Of a stretch of 5,322 bases of DNA, positions 1-5,322 are shown one piece after another. Under the pieces are notes generated by a model, which saw only the letters and a list, made by a program, of their open reading frames with translations, made no database searches and was not told the origin of the DNA. Origin of the DNA: Streptosporangiaceae bacterium (lineage in GTDB: Bacteria; Actinomycetota; Actinomycetes; Streptosporangiales; Streptosporangiaceae); NCBI GenBank assembly GCA_030050125.1, contig JASIJN010000561.1, forward strand, positions 1 through 5,322, in the 5' to 3' direction. Every line of letters starts with the position of its first letter. The stretch's first letter is position 1. Made by a program: the position numbers and the translations under genes.

Positions 1-1803
1 GAGGGGTTCGACGGCGGGGCGCGCGACCTGCTCTCGCTGATCGCCTTCGACCTGAACCGGCAGAGCGGGCGCTACGGGACGCTGCCGTTCCCGCGGCTGG
101 TGACCGGCCAGATCGCCATCGCCGCGCACCTGGACCTGACCGACCGGGCGGTCGCGCGGGAGCAGGTCCGCCAGGTGCTGGAGGAGCACCAGAAGACGGG
201 CCGGGTGCTGCAGGAGGCGTTCCGTACCACGCTGCAGAGCGGCTTCGAGGCACTCGGCGGGTCGCATGGCGTGCCGGGCACGGGCGCCGCGATCGAGAAC
301 GTCATCTACAGGTACGGCCCGGACGTCGTCCTTGGCGGGCTGGCCGCGTCGCGCCGCGGGCGTCGCCTGCTGCTGGGCAAGGGCCAGGACTGGTACGGCC
401 ACCAGGACCGCGACCTGGGTCGCAACCCGCTCGACGTGCTCGTCGACCTCAACCGGATGGCCGCCTTTCCTGACGCCGAGGGCAACCGGCGCGAGATCGC
501 CGAGCTGCTCTGGGCGGCGTTCCTCGCCGACCTGCGGGACAGCTTCCGGAATTCCCGGCGCGCCAGCGGCTGGACCCTCAACTGCGTGGTCCTGCTCGAC
601 AACGTCGACACCGCGATCGGCCACGACTTCCTCGACGAGCTCGTCATGGCCCGCAGGCAGCGCGCCGCCTACGCGGCGGACGATCCGGACCCGCTCACCG
701 TGGTCGCCACCAGCCGGGGCGACCTGGCCGAGCGCGTCCGGGTCCGGGGCGAGAGCGCCGCGGCGCTTGCGGACGCGGGCTATGCCGACTACCTGCGGCG
801 CAGCCACACGCAGGTCGGCCGGTGGTGGTACCCGGTGCTGCTGCCCGACCTCACGCTGGACGAGGTCGGGAACATGGTCTCCGCGCTCGAGCTGCCCGGC
901 GGCACCCGGCACGCGGTCACCTCCGCGGTGCACCGGTTCACGTCCGGCCACCCCGGGGCCACGCGGATGATGCTCGACGCCATCGCCGAGCATCCGGACC
1001 AGCCTGCCGACCTGCTGACGATCCTCGGCTTCCCCGAGCCCGGCGTGCTCGCCGGGAGCCGCACGGTCGAGGAAAGCCTGCTGAGGCGGCTCACCGAGGG
1101 CATGCGCGCGGACGCTCTCGCCGACCTCGCCACCTGCGCCGCCGCCCGGGACGAGGAAGCAGCGCTGCGCCTGGCCGCCGACAGCGGCCTGCTCATCGGC
1201 ATGCGCGGCGAGGATTCGGTGATCTTCGCCCCCGATCTGTGGCGGGCCGGCCCGCCCGGTCAGGCCGCGGTGCTGCACCCGGTGCTGCGCCGGCTGCTGC
1301 TGCGGCGCCTGGCCGCGCGCGCCCCGGGCTCCCCCGCGGACTGGGCCGCGGTTTTCGGCTGGCTGCGGGCGAGCTGCCTGGAGGCAGGCGACGAGACCGG
1401 CGAGCTGTATCACGCGCTCGCGGTGGGCGCGGTCGAGCACGTGGCCCGGTGGTTCGCGCACGCGCTGGAGCACCGCGACCCGGCCGAGTGGGTGCGGCTG
1501 CTGGGTTCGGTCACGGCCGCACCCAACCGGCTCGATCACAGGCAGGAACCGGCGCCCGTGGTCCGGGCCCTGACCGCGTGGGCCGATCAGCGCGACGTGC
1601 CGCTCGCGCTCGTCGGCCGGCTCGTCGCGGCCTCGTGGATCCACGCCGACCCGCTGAGTGCCGGTCACCGGCGCAGCCTGCTGCGGGAAATGGGGGCTGA
1701 CTTGTACCAGATCGCGCCGTATTCGACCGATGGCCTGACCGTGCTGCGGGACGAGGCGGACAGCTACCGTGACGCCGCCGCCGGCGACGGCTGGTACGGC
1801 TGA
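1..1803 (+). CDS. STAND/AAA-like NTPase, C-terminal 600 residues (5' end outside window)
   Basis: The reading frame is open from base 1 to TGA at 1801-1803, so the start and the expected P-loop (Walker A) lie upstream of the window. Numbering from the first visible codon, a Walker B-like strand VVLLDNVD sits at residues 196-203. A strand ending in ATSR follows at about 232-239, and a GHPGATRMML segment starts at 316. The order hhhhDxxD, hhxTSR, GxP is the signature of STAND NTPases, the signal-transduction ATPases related to NACHT and NB-ARC. Further on, LHPVLRRLLLRRL resembles the winged-helix part of such proteins. The last ~200 residues are helical and repeat-like (for example ELYHALAVG and DPAEWVRLLG), suggesting a sensor or scaffold region. 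No membrane segment is visible, so it is probably cytosolic. It lies 55 bp upstream of the membrane-anchored binding protein on the same strand, probably in one operon. The NTPase class is inferred from motifs, the biological role is unknown, and an N-terminal effector domain could lie outside the window. Confidence 0.8.
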   Translation, partial: EGFDGGARDLLSLIAFDLNRQSGRYGTLPFPRLVTGQIAIAAHLDLTDRAVAREQVRQVLEEHQKTGRVLQEAFRTTLQSGFEALGGSHGVPGTGAAIENVIYRYGPDVVLGGLAASRRGRRLLLGKGQDWYGHQDRDLGRNPLDVLVDLNRMAAFPDAEGNRREIAELLWAAFLADLRDSFRNSRRASGWTLNCVVLLDNVDTAIGHDFLDELVMARRQRAAYAADDPDPLTVVATSRGDLAERVRVRGESAAALADAGYADYLRRSHTQVGRWWYPVLLPDLTLDEVGNMVSALELPGGTRHAVTSAVHRFTSGHPGATRMMLDAIAEHPDQPADLLTILGFPEPGVLAGSRTVEESLLRRLTEGMRADALADLATCAAARDEEAALRLAADSGLLIGMRGEDSVIFAPDLWRAGPPGQAAVLHPVLRRLLLRRLAARAPGSPADWAAVFGWLRASCLEAGDETGELYHALAVGAVEHVARWFAHALEHRDPAEWVRLLGSVTAAPNRLDHRQEPAPVVRALTAWADQRDVPLALVGRLVAASWIHADPLSAGHRRSLLREMGADLYQIAPYSTDGLTVLRDEADSYRDAAAGDGWYG

Positions 1804-1842
1804 CAACACCTGGCTGCGCCCGGATACCAGGGCCGAGCGTGA

Positions 1843-1848
1843 GGAGAG
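1843..1848 (+). promoter_or_regulatory. Ribosome binding site deciding the start of the binding-protein gene
   Basis: GGAGAG, within GAGGAGAG, lies 10 nt before the ATG at 1859. This supports 1859 as the start rather than the in-frame GTG at 1769, which lies inside the upstream NTPase gene and has no comparable purine-rich site. Confidence 0.65.
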
Positions 1849-1858
1849 CGAGCCGACG

Positions 1859-3373
1859 ATGGCCAAGAAACCAAAGGCACCGGGTGCGCCGGGCCGCGAA
1901 GGACCGGATTTCCGGCCGCCGGCCCGGCCAGGCGACCAGCGGCGCTCCAGGCGGATCAGAGCCGGGCTGGCCGCCTTAGCGGTTGTGGTCGTCGCGGCGG
2001 CCGGCCTCACCGGCTATGACCTCGCCACCGGTCACCGGGTCGCACCGCCGCACCCCGGCTCGCTGGCCTTCTGCCACGGCTCCACGCCGCGCTTCCAGAT
2101 ATTCAGGAACAACGGCGCCTGCGTCGGCGTGACCGACGGGTCGTACGTCTTCGAACCCAGCCTGGCAGCGATCGAGCGTGCGATCGCGATCGAGAACGCC
2201 AAGGTCCGCGCCCAGCGGACGTACGCGACCGTCGCGCTGCTGACGCCGATGACGGCCAGCGCGACCAGCGACGTCTCCCTGCCGCGCATCAAGGACGAGC
2301 TGGCCGGCGCGTACGCCGCGCAACTCGCCGCCAACGGCGACGACCTTTCTCAGGATCAGCCGCCGATCCAGCTCGTCCTGGCCAACGAGGGCACCAGCCA
2401 GGAGCTGGCGTACGGGCAGGTCACCGGCCTGCTCAAGGAGATGAGGGCGCCGCCAGTCAACCTCCGCGCGGTGATAGGCATGGGCGTCAGCGTGGAGCAG
2501 ACGGTCCTGGGCGCCAAGATCCTGAGCAAGGCGGGCATCCCGATGATCGGTTCGGTGACCACCGCCGATCAGCTGGACTGGCCGAACATCACCGGGCTGG
2601 CCCGGGTCGTGCCGGACGTCAGCGACGAGATCACCGCGCTGCAGCGGTATTTCGCGGCGCACGGCGGCCTGGGACCCGCCGTCCTGGTCACCGACACGAA
2701 CGCCAGCGACCTCTACACGTCGGATCTCATGAAGGATTTCACTGCCGCGTTCGGCCAGGACCTCACCTCACAGGCGCAGCCCTTCGGTCCCGGGCCGGGC
2801 GAGGGCACCGAGCTGCGGCTGATCAGCAGCAGCGTGTGCCCGCTGACCGGCACGCCGCCCGCGGTCCTCTACGCCGGCCGCGAGACCGCCCTGCCCACGC
2901 TCATCACCGAGCTTCAAGGCGCTCCCAACTGCGGCGGCAAGCAGGTAACCGTCGTGACGGGCGCCGACGCGGTGTCGCTGCCGCCCGGCCAGACGACGAA
3001 CCAGCCCAGGGAGGGCCACGTCTCGGTCATCTACTCCGACATCGCCAACCCCAACCCGGCCGCGGTCCTGCCTCAGGTGCGGCAGATCTTCGCCGACAGC
3101 GCGGCCGGAACGGCGAGCCTGAGCGACCCCTGGACCATCGCCAGCTATAACGCGATGACCGCCGCGTCGATCGCCATCACCGACGCGGCATCCGGGTCGA
3201 GCCCGGTCCCCCTGCTCGGGACGGTTCAGGGCGTTATCCCCTTGCTCAGCCAGAGGCAGGAGGTGCCGGGAGCGACCGGCCCGTTCTCGATCGGCACCGA
3301 CGGCAACGTGATCGATCCCGTCGTGCCGATCATGAGACTGACCGACGGGTCGACGACGCTGCTGTCGTCGTGA
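1859..3373 (+). CDS. Membrane-anchored type 1 periplasmic-binding-fold protein (orphan receptor-like)
   Basis: The protein has 504 residues. Residues 1-34 form a hydrophilic basic/proline-rich tail ending in RRSRRIR. Residues 35-52 (AGLAALAVVVVAAAGLTG) form one hydrophobic helix, and the rest is predicted extracytoplasmic. The large domain has the layout of Leu/Ile/Val-type (Peripla_BP_6-like) binding proteins. A first strand TYATVALLTP lies at 121-130, and IPMIGSVTTADQL at 227-239 matches the usual 'gIPmvg..tTaD' element. Two further Rossmann-like strands, AVLVTDT and AVLYAG, follow, with a late SYNAMTAASIAI helix. There is no lipobox: the first cysteine (72) follows LAF, so this is not a typical ABC lipoprotein. 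Four cysteines (72, 88, 327, 358) fall in two close pairs that could form disulfides outside the cell. No ABC permease or ATPase is adjacent, and the upstream partner is a STAND-like NTPase. A sensory role is therefore inferred as more likely than transport, but the ligand is unknown. Codon 40 is a rare TTA. The start is the ATG with a good ribosome site. Confidence 0.85.
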   Translation: MAKKPKAPGAPGREGPDFRPPARPGDQRRSRRIRAGLAALAVVVVAAAGLTGYDLATGHRVAPPHPGSLAFCHGSTPRFQIFRNNGACVGVTDGSYVFEPSLAAIERAIAIENAKVRAQRTYATVALLTPMTASATSDVSLPRIKDELAGAYAAQLAANGDDLSQDQPPIQLVLANEGTSQELAYGQVTGLLKEMRAPPVNLRAVIGMGVSVEQTVLGAKILSKAGIPMIGSVTTADQLDWPNITGLARVVPDVSDEITALQRYFAAHGGLGPAVLVTDTNASDLYTSDLMKDFTAAFGQDLTSQAQPFGPGPGEGTELRLISSSVCPLTGTPPAVLYAGRETALPTLITELQGAPNCGGKQVTVVTGADAVSLPPGQTTNQPREGHVSVIYSDIANPNPAAVLPQVRQIFADSAAGTASLSDPWTIASYNAMTAASIAITDAASGSSPVPLLGTVQGVIPLLSQRQEVPGATGPFSIGTDGNVIDPVVPIMRLTDGSTTLLSS

Positions 3374-3393
3374 CGCCGCTCGTCGTGACGCCG
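3365..3393 (+). repeat. 15-bp-period tandem repeat across the stop codon
   Basis: TCGTCGTGACGCCG occurs at 3365-3378 and again at 3380-3393. The period is 15 bp, so the TGA stop at 3371-3373 is repeated in frame at 3386-3388. This looks like a local slippage duplication that left a back-up stop codon. No function is implied. Confidence 0.7.
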
Positions 3394-3405
3394 GCCGGGA
3401 ACCAT

Positions 3406-3436
3406 GCGGCCGGTGACCGCACGGTTCACCGGCCGC
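3406..3436. terminator. Strong hairpin between convergent genes, probable bidirectional terminator
   Basis: GCGGCCGGTGA (3406-3416) and TCACCGGCCGC (3426-3436) are perfect 11-bp reverse complements. The 9-nt centre, CCGCACGGT, can add two more C-G pairs with one bulged T, leaving a GCAC loop. The hairpin begins 33 bp after the stop of the plus-strand binding-protein gene. Its right arm contains the TGA of the minus-strand membrane-protein gene (3428-3426). There is no U-tract on either side, which is common for actinobacterial terminators. Position and stability suggest it ends transcripts from both sides, but termination is inferred. Confidence 0.65.
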
Positions 3437-3839
3437 GCTTGCGGGGCCACATGATGAACCCGACGATCACGCCGGCCACCGCGCACGCCGCGCCGCCGAA
3501 CAGGAACCACCTGCCGGGGCCGCTGTTCGTGATCACGATGCTCCCTCCAGGGGTGGCCATGGCCATCACGAACGACGCGACGAACCATCCCACGGCGGGC
3601 ATGAGCCCGCCGAGGGGGCGGCGCATTCCCCAGGCGGCGGCCACGCACGTCAGCAGGATGAGCAGGTCGAAGGCCAGCGCCGCCAGCGGGACCGGCCCGA
3701 CCACGCGGCTGAACTGAAAGCTGCCGATCAGCCCCTCGGCGACGCCGAGCACCAGCAGCACGGCGTAGGAACCGGCGGCCACCAGGCGGCCGTCATGGTC
3801 GGCAGGCCGGCCGCGTTGCCGGTCCTGGGCGCTGTCCAC
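3426..3839 (-). CDS. Small four-helix membrane protein, DUF6113/Rv1171-like, downstream of mshB
   Basis: This 137-residue protein starts at a GTG and has a short hydrophilic N-terminus. Four predicted membrane helices lie at about 20-40, 49-70, 78-94 and 110-131, and the tail is basic (WPRKRGR). The GWFVAS...TPGGSIVI...GRWFLFGG layout (residues 84-116) resembles the uncharacterised membrane proteins, annotated DUF6113 in streptomycetes, that often follow mshB. Mycobacterium tuberculosis has a comparable neighbour, Rv1171, after mshB (Rv1170). The family match is from memory of sequence pattern and context, not a search. The gene begins 9 bp after the mshB stop and has no clear ribosome site, so translation is probably coupled to mshB. 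An in-frame GTG at codon 20 is an alternative start, but it would trim the N-terminus right up to the first helix. The function is unknown; a link to mycothiol metabolism rests only on linkage. Confidence 0.8.
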   Translation of the reverse strand: MDSAQDRQRGRPADHDGRLVAAGSYAVLLVLGVAEGLIGSFQFSRVVGPVPLAALAFDLLILLTCVAAAWGMRRPLGGLMPAVGWFVASFVMAMATPGGSIVITNSGPGRWFLFGGAACAVAGVIVGFIMWPRKRGR

Positions 3840-3848
3840 GTCAGAAGG

Positions 3849-4745
3849 CTAGCCAATCCCGGCGAATAGATCGGTCTCCCAGCCGTGCGGCCCGGTGCCC
3901 GGGCCGAGCGGCCCGCTCAGCAGCGTGTAGCACTCGCGGCCGAACGCGCGCTGCCCCACCCGGTCCGACAGCGCGAAGAACGGGCTCTCCACGGCGATCT
4001 GGGTGGCGTGCGCCCGCATCGCCGCGATCTTCTGGTCCAGGTACGCGGTCGCGTCGATCTCCGTGGTCACCTGCTCATCCGGCACGCCGAACGGAAGGTC
4101 GTCCGCCGAGTCGACCTGGGTGAAATCGGGTGCGCCGCCCGGGAAGGCGCCCTGCTGCTGGCTCTCACGCAGCGCCTCGATGGCTCCGGTCAGGACGGAG
4201 CGCGGCACCGCGGTGGCGTAGAACTTCGCGACCAGCCCGTCGGCCAGCTCGAAGGCCCTCCGGGCCACCCTGTGCGCCTGGATGTGGTCGGGATGGCCGT
4301 AGAAGCCGTTGGCGTCGTAGCTGATCAGGACCTGCGGCCGGACCTCGCGGATCACCGCGAGCAGCTCGCCCGCCGCCTCGTCCACGTCCGCCCGCCAGAA
4401 GCTCCCGGGCGCGTCGTTGCTGGCCAGCCCCATCATCCCCGAGTCATGCCACCGGCCAGGCCCGCCCAGGAACCGGTGGTCGGTCACGCCGAGCGCCGCG
4501 CAGGCCGCGTCCAGCTCGCCGATCCGGTACTGCCCGAGCCCCCCGTCCGCGCCGGCCAGGTGGGCCAGGTCCGGGGGGATGACCTCGCCCAGCTCGCCCA
4601 GCGTGCAGGTGATCAAGGTCACACCCGCTCCCTCGGCCGCGTACTTGGCCATCGTGGCGCCGGTCCCGATCGACTCGTCGTCGGGGTGGGCATGCACGAG
4701 CAGCATCCTGTGCCCGTCACCCCTCGCCCGCACTGGTCCGCTCAT
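3849..4745 (-). CDS. mshB: N-acetyl-1-D-myo-inosityl-2-amino-2-deoxy-alpha-D-glucopyranoside deacetylase (MshB)
   Basis: This zinc-dependent deacetylase removes the acetyl group from GlcNAc-inositol to give GlcN-inositol, the MshC substrate in mycothiol synthesis. It acts in the cytosol. The 298-residue length is close to the roughly 300 of known MshB proteins. The HAHPDDE motif supplies His20, Asp22 and Asp23, and YGHPDH supplies Tyr149, His151 and His154. These match M. tuberculosis His13/Asp15/Asp16 and Tyr142/His144/His147 with a constant offset of 7, so the zinc ligands (His20, Asp23, His154), catalytic base (Asp22) and dynamic Tyr are all present. [26 protein letters not shown] and HDSGMMG are typical of MshB rather than of the related mycothiol conjugate amidase Mca, which has a GGERG motif and YPHPDH. 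Just before the zinc motif it reads SYDANGF, where PNGG is more usual. The ATG is preceded by GGGGGA 6 nt upstream. A membrane-protein gene follows 9 bp after the stop. Confidence 0.96.
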   Translation of the reverse strand: MSGPVRARGDGHRMLLVHAHPDDESIGTGATMAKYAAEGAGVTLITCTLGELGEVIPPDLAHLAGADGGLGQYRIGELDAACAALGVTDHRFLGGPGRWHDSGMMGLASNDAPGSFWRADVDEAAGELLAVIREVRPQVLISYDANGFYGHPDHIQAHRVARRAFELADGLVAKFYATAVPRSVLTGAIEALRESQQQGAFPGGAPDFTQVDSADDLPFGVPDEQVTTEIDATAYLDQKIAAMRAHATQIAVESPFFALSDRVGQRAFGRECYTLLSGPLGPGTGPHGWETDLFAGIG

Positions 4746-4798
4746 GCCGTTTCCCCCGCTCGCCCCCGGGGCGCGCCGCGGCCCTCCCTGTCGCTCAC
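4742..4798 (-). CDS. Possible leaderless 18-codon upstream ORF overlapping the mshB start
   Basis: A GTG at 4798-4796 opens an 18-residue frame ([18 protein letters not shown]). Its TGA (4744-4742) overlaps the mshB ATG as ATGA, the classic arrangement for translational coupling. A TAGGCT -10-like box ends 7 nt before the GTG, so transcription could start on the GTG itself and give a leaderless message, which is common in actinobacteria. The peptide is rich in Arg and Gly and has no cysteine, so it is not a cysteine-sensing attenuator of the known type. The third codon position is mostly G/C, but that is weak evidence in so short a frame. It could equally be chance in a GC-rich 5' UTR. Confidence 0.25.
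   Translation of the reverse strand: MSDREGRGAPRGRAGETA
4752..4757 (-). promoter_or_regulatory. Ribosome binding site of mshB
   Basis: On the minus strand GGGGGA lies 6 nt before the ATG at 4745. It supports this start over the internal ATG at codon 14, which would leave only five residues before the first zinc-ligand histidine. Confidence 0.55.
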
Positions 4799-4805
4799 GG
4801 CAAGG

Positions 4806-4811
4806 AGCCTA
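4806..4811 (-). promoter_or_regulatory. Candidate -10 box for the mshB operon
   Basis: TAGGCT on the minus strand fits the actinobacterial TANNNT -10 pattern and predicts a start near 4798, about 53 nt before the mshB ATG. No recognisable TTGACA-like -35 is seen at 16-19 nt spacing, which is not unusual in this group but keeps confidence low. Confidence 0.35.
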
Positions 4812-4867
4812 GCGACACCGGCGGCCGGCCAGGACCGAGGCTCAGCGGCGGGGGGCGCACGGCTGGC

Positions 4868-4871
4868 AGGA
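4868..4871 (+). promoter_or_regulatory. Ribosome site, or -10 box, of the P1-peptidase gene
   Basis: AGGA lies 8 nt before the GTG at 4880 and would serve as a Shine-Dalgarno sequence. The same bases are part of CAGGAT (4867-4872), which resembles an actinobacterial -10 box placed 7 nt before the GTG. The site could therefore instead drive a leaderless transcript. The sequence alone does not decide between the two. Confidence 0.45.
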
Positions 4872-4879
4872 TCTGGTTC

Positions 4880-5322
4880 GTGACCGGCATCACCGCCCCC
4901 GGCCGGGCCCGGGCCCGGCACCTCGGCATCGTCGTCGGCTCGCTGCCCGCCGGCCCGGTGAACGCGATCACCGACGTCCCGGGGGTCCGGGTCGGGCACA
5001 CCACGCTGATCGAGGGCAGCGACATCAGGACCGGCGTCACCGCGATCGTGCCGGACGGGCTGACCCGGGCCGGGACGCTGAACGCCGGGCTCGCCGTGGG
5101 CAACGGTTACGGCAAGATCGTCGGGACCACGCAGGTCGCCGAGCTCGGCGAGATCGAGACCCCGGTCCTGCTCACCGGGACCCTGAGCACGTTCCGGGTC
5201 GCCGACGCGCTGGTCAGCTACGTGCTCTCGCTGCCCGGCCATGAGGAGCTCACCTCGGTCAACCCGGTGGTCGCCGAGACGAACGACGGGTTCCTGTCTG
5301 ATATGCGCCGCCGGCCGGTCAC
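4880..5322 (+). CDS. DmpA/P1-family (S58) aminopeptidase, N-terminal part (3' end outside window)
   Basis: A GTG-started frame remains open to the window edge, giving 147 residues of a family usually about 320-400 long. RARHLGIVVGSLPAGPVNAI (11-30) and TDVPGVRVGHTTL (31-43) match the start of DmpA-type L-aminopeptidase/D-Ala-esterases. GNGYGK (74-79), the QVAELGEIETPVLLTGTLS segment and VNPVVAETNDGFL (127-139) are also conserved in that family. These enzymes are N-terminal-nucleophile hydrolases that cleave themselves before a catalytic serine and then remove N-terminal residues from small peptides, amides or beta-peptides. The cleavage site and serine lie beyond this window, so activity cannot be judged. 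There is no signal peptide, so it is probably cytosolic. It is transcribed divergently from mshB, with 134 bp between the start codons. The start leaves about ten extra residues before the conserved block, which is normal. The substrate cannot be predicted. Confidence 0.92.
   Translation, partial: MTGITAPGRARARHLGIVVGSLPAGPVNAITDVPGVRVGHTTLIEGSDIRTGVTAIVPDGLTRAGTLNAGLAVGNGYGKIVGTTQVAELGEIETPVLLTGTLSTFRVADALVSYVLSLPGHEELTSVNPVVAETNDGFLSDMRRRPV

Noticed and set aside
822..1700. Plus-strand frame of 292 codons overlapping the NTPase gene
   Set aside because: The translation is almost all Arg, Ala, Gly and Pro. The overlapping frame carries the real STAND motifs.
1769..1858. Upstream GTG start for the receptor gene, overlapping the NTPase gene by 35 bp
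   Set aside because: The added 30 residues are not family-like, and a good ribosome site precedes the ATG at 1859.
1943..2076. Tat signal (SRRIR) or lipoprotein signal in the receptor
   Set aside because: The twin arginines lack the usual hydrophobic residue two positions later, and the first cysteine follows LAF, which is not a lipobox. A simple membrane anchor fits better.
1976..2662. Minus-strand open frame of 228 codons inside the receptor gene
   Set aside because: The opposite strand encodes a coherent binding-protein fold. This frame is a compositional shadow without motifs or a ribosome site.
3885..4883. Plus-strand open frame of 332 codons opposite mshB
   Set aside because: It is antisense to a clear MshB with all zinc-site residues. 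Its translation is Arg/Gly/Val-rich low-complexity sequence, typical of a GC-rich shadow frame, and it has no recognisable domain.
4903..4918. 16-nt perfect palindrome CCGGGCCCGGGCCCGG near the start of the P1 peptidase gene
   Set aside because: It is explained by alternating Arg and Ala codons (CGG GCC) in a GC-rich gene; there is no reason to see an operator.
4742..5242. Long minus-strand frame opposite the P1 peptidase
   Set aside because: It is antisense to a convincing DmpA-family gene. Only its last 18 codons, after a GTG with a -10 box, were kept as a tentative leader peptide.
1..5322. Mobile elements, CRISPR arrays, tRNA, rRNA or riboswitches
   Set aside because: No transposase or integrase motifs, no regularly spaced repeats, and no cloverleaf or known riboswitch consensus were seen on either strand.

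Overview
The window is very GC-rich, and nearly every codon ends in G or C. It carries a mycothiol biosynthesis gene (mshB), so the source is almost certainly a mycothiol-producing actinomycete. The genus cannot be fixed from this sequence. Nothing here looks like a phage, insertion sequence, CRISPR array or RNA gene. The window reads as ordinary chromosomal sequence with five main protein genes, two of them cut by the window edges.

Left half, plus strand: positions 1-1803 hold the C-terminal 600 residues of a large STAND/AAA-like NTPase. Its Walker B, TSR and GxP motifs are visible, but its P-loop would lie upstream of the window. After 55 bp comes a gene at 1859-3373 for a protein with a cytoplasmic tail, one membrane helix and an extracytoplasmic type 1 periplasmic-binding fold. 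No ABC permease or ABC ATPase lies beside it. The two genes probably form one operon and may work as an extracellular sensor with an intracellular NTPase. This pair is the least-understood part of the window and the best candidate for an undescribed system. The receptor gene also has a rare TTA leucine codon at codon 40.

Middle: the receptor gene converges on a two-gene minus-strand operon. A strong GC-rich hairpin at 3406-3436 lies between them and overlaps the stop codon of the minus-strand gene, so it is a likely shared terminator. The minus-strand operon is mshB (4745-3849), encoding the GlcNAc-inositol deacetylase of mycothiol synthesis, followed 9 bp later by a small four-helix membrane protein (3839-3426). 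That protein resembles the DUF6113/Rv1171-type proteins found next to mshB in other actinomycetes.

Right edge: a 134-bp intergenic region separates mshB from a divergent plus-strand gene starting at 4880, which encodes the N-terminal half of a DmpA/P1-family (S58) aminopeptidase. On the minus strand this region contains a TANNNT-type -10 box placed 7 nt before a GTG. That GTG opens an 18-codon reading frame whose TGA overlaps the mshB ATG, a possible leaderless leader peptide coupled to mshB.
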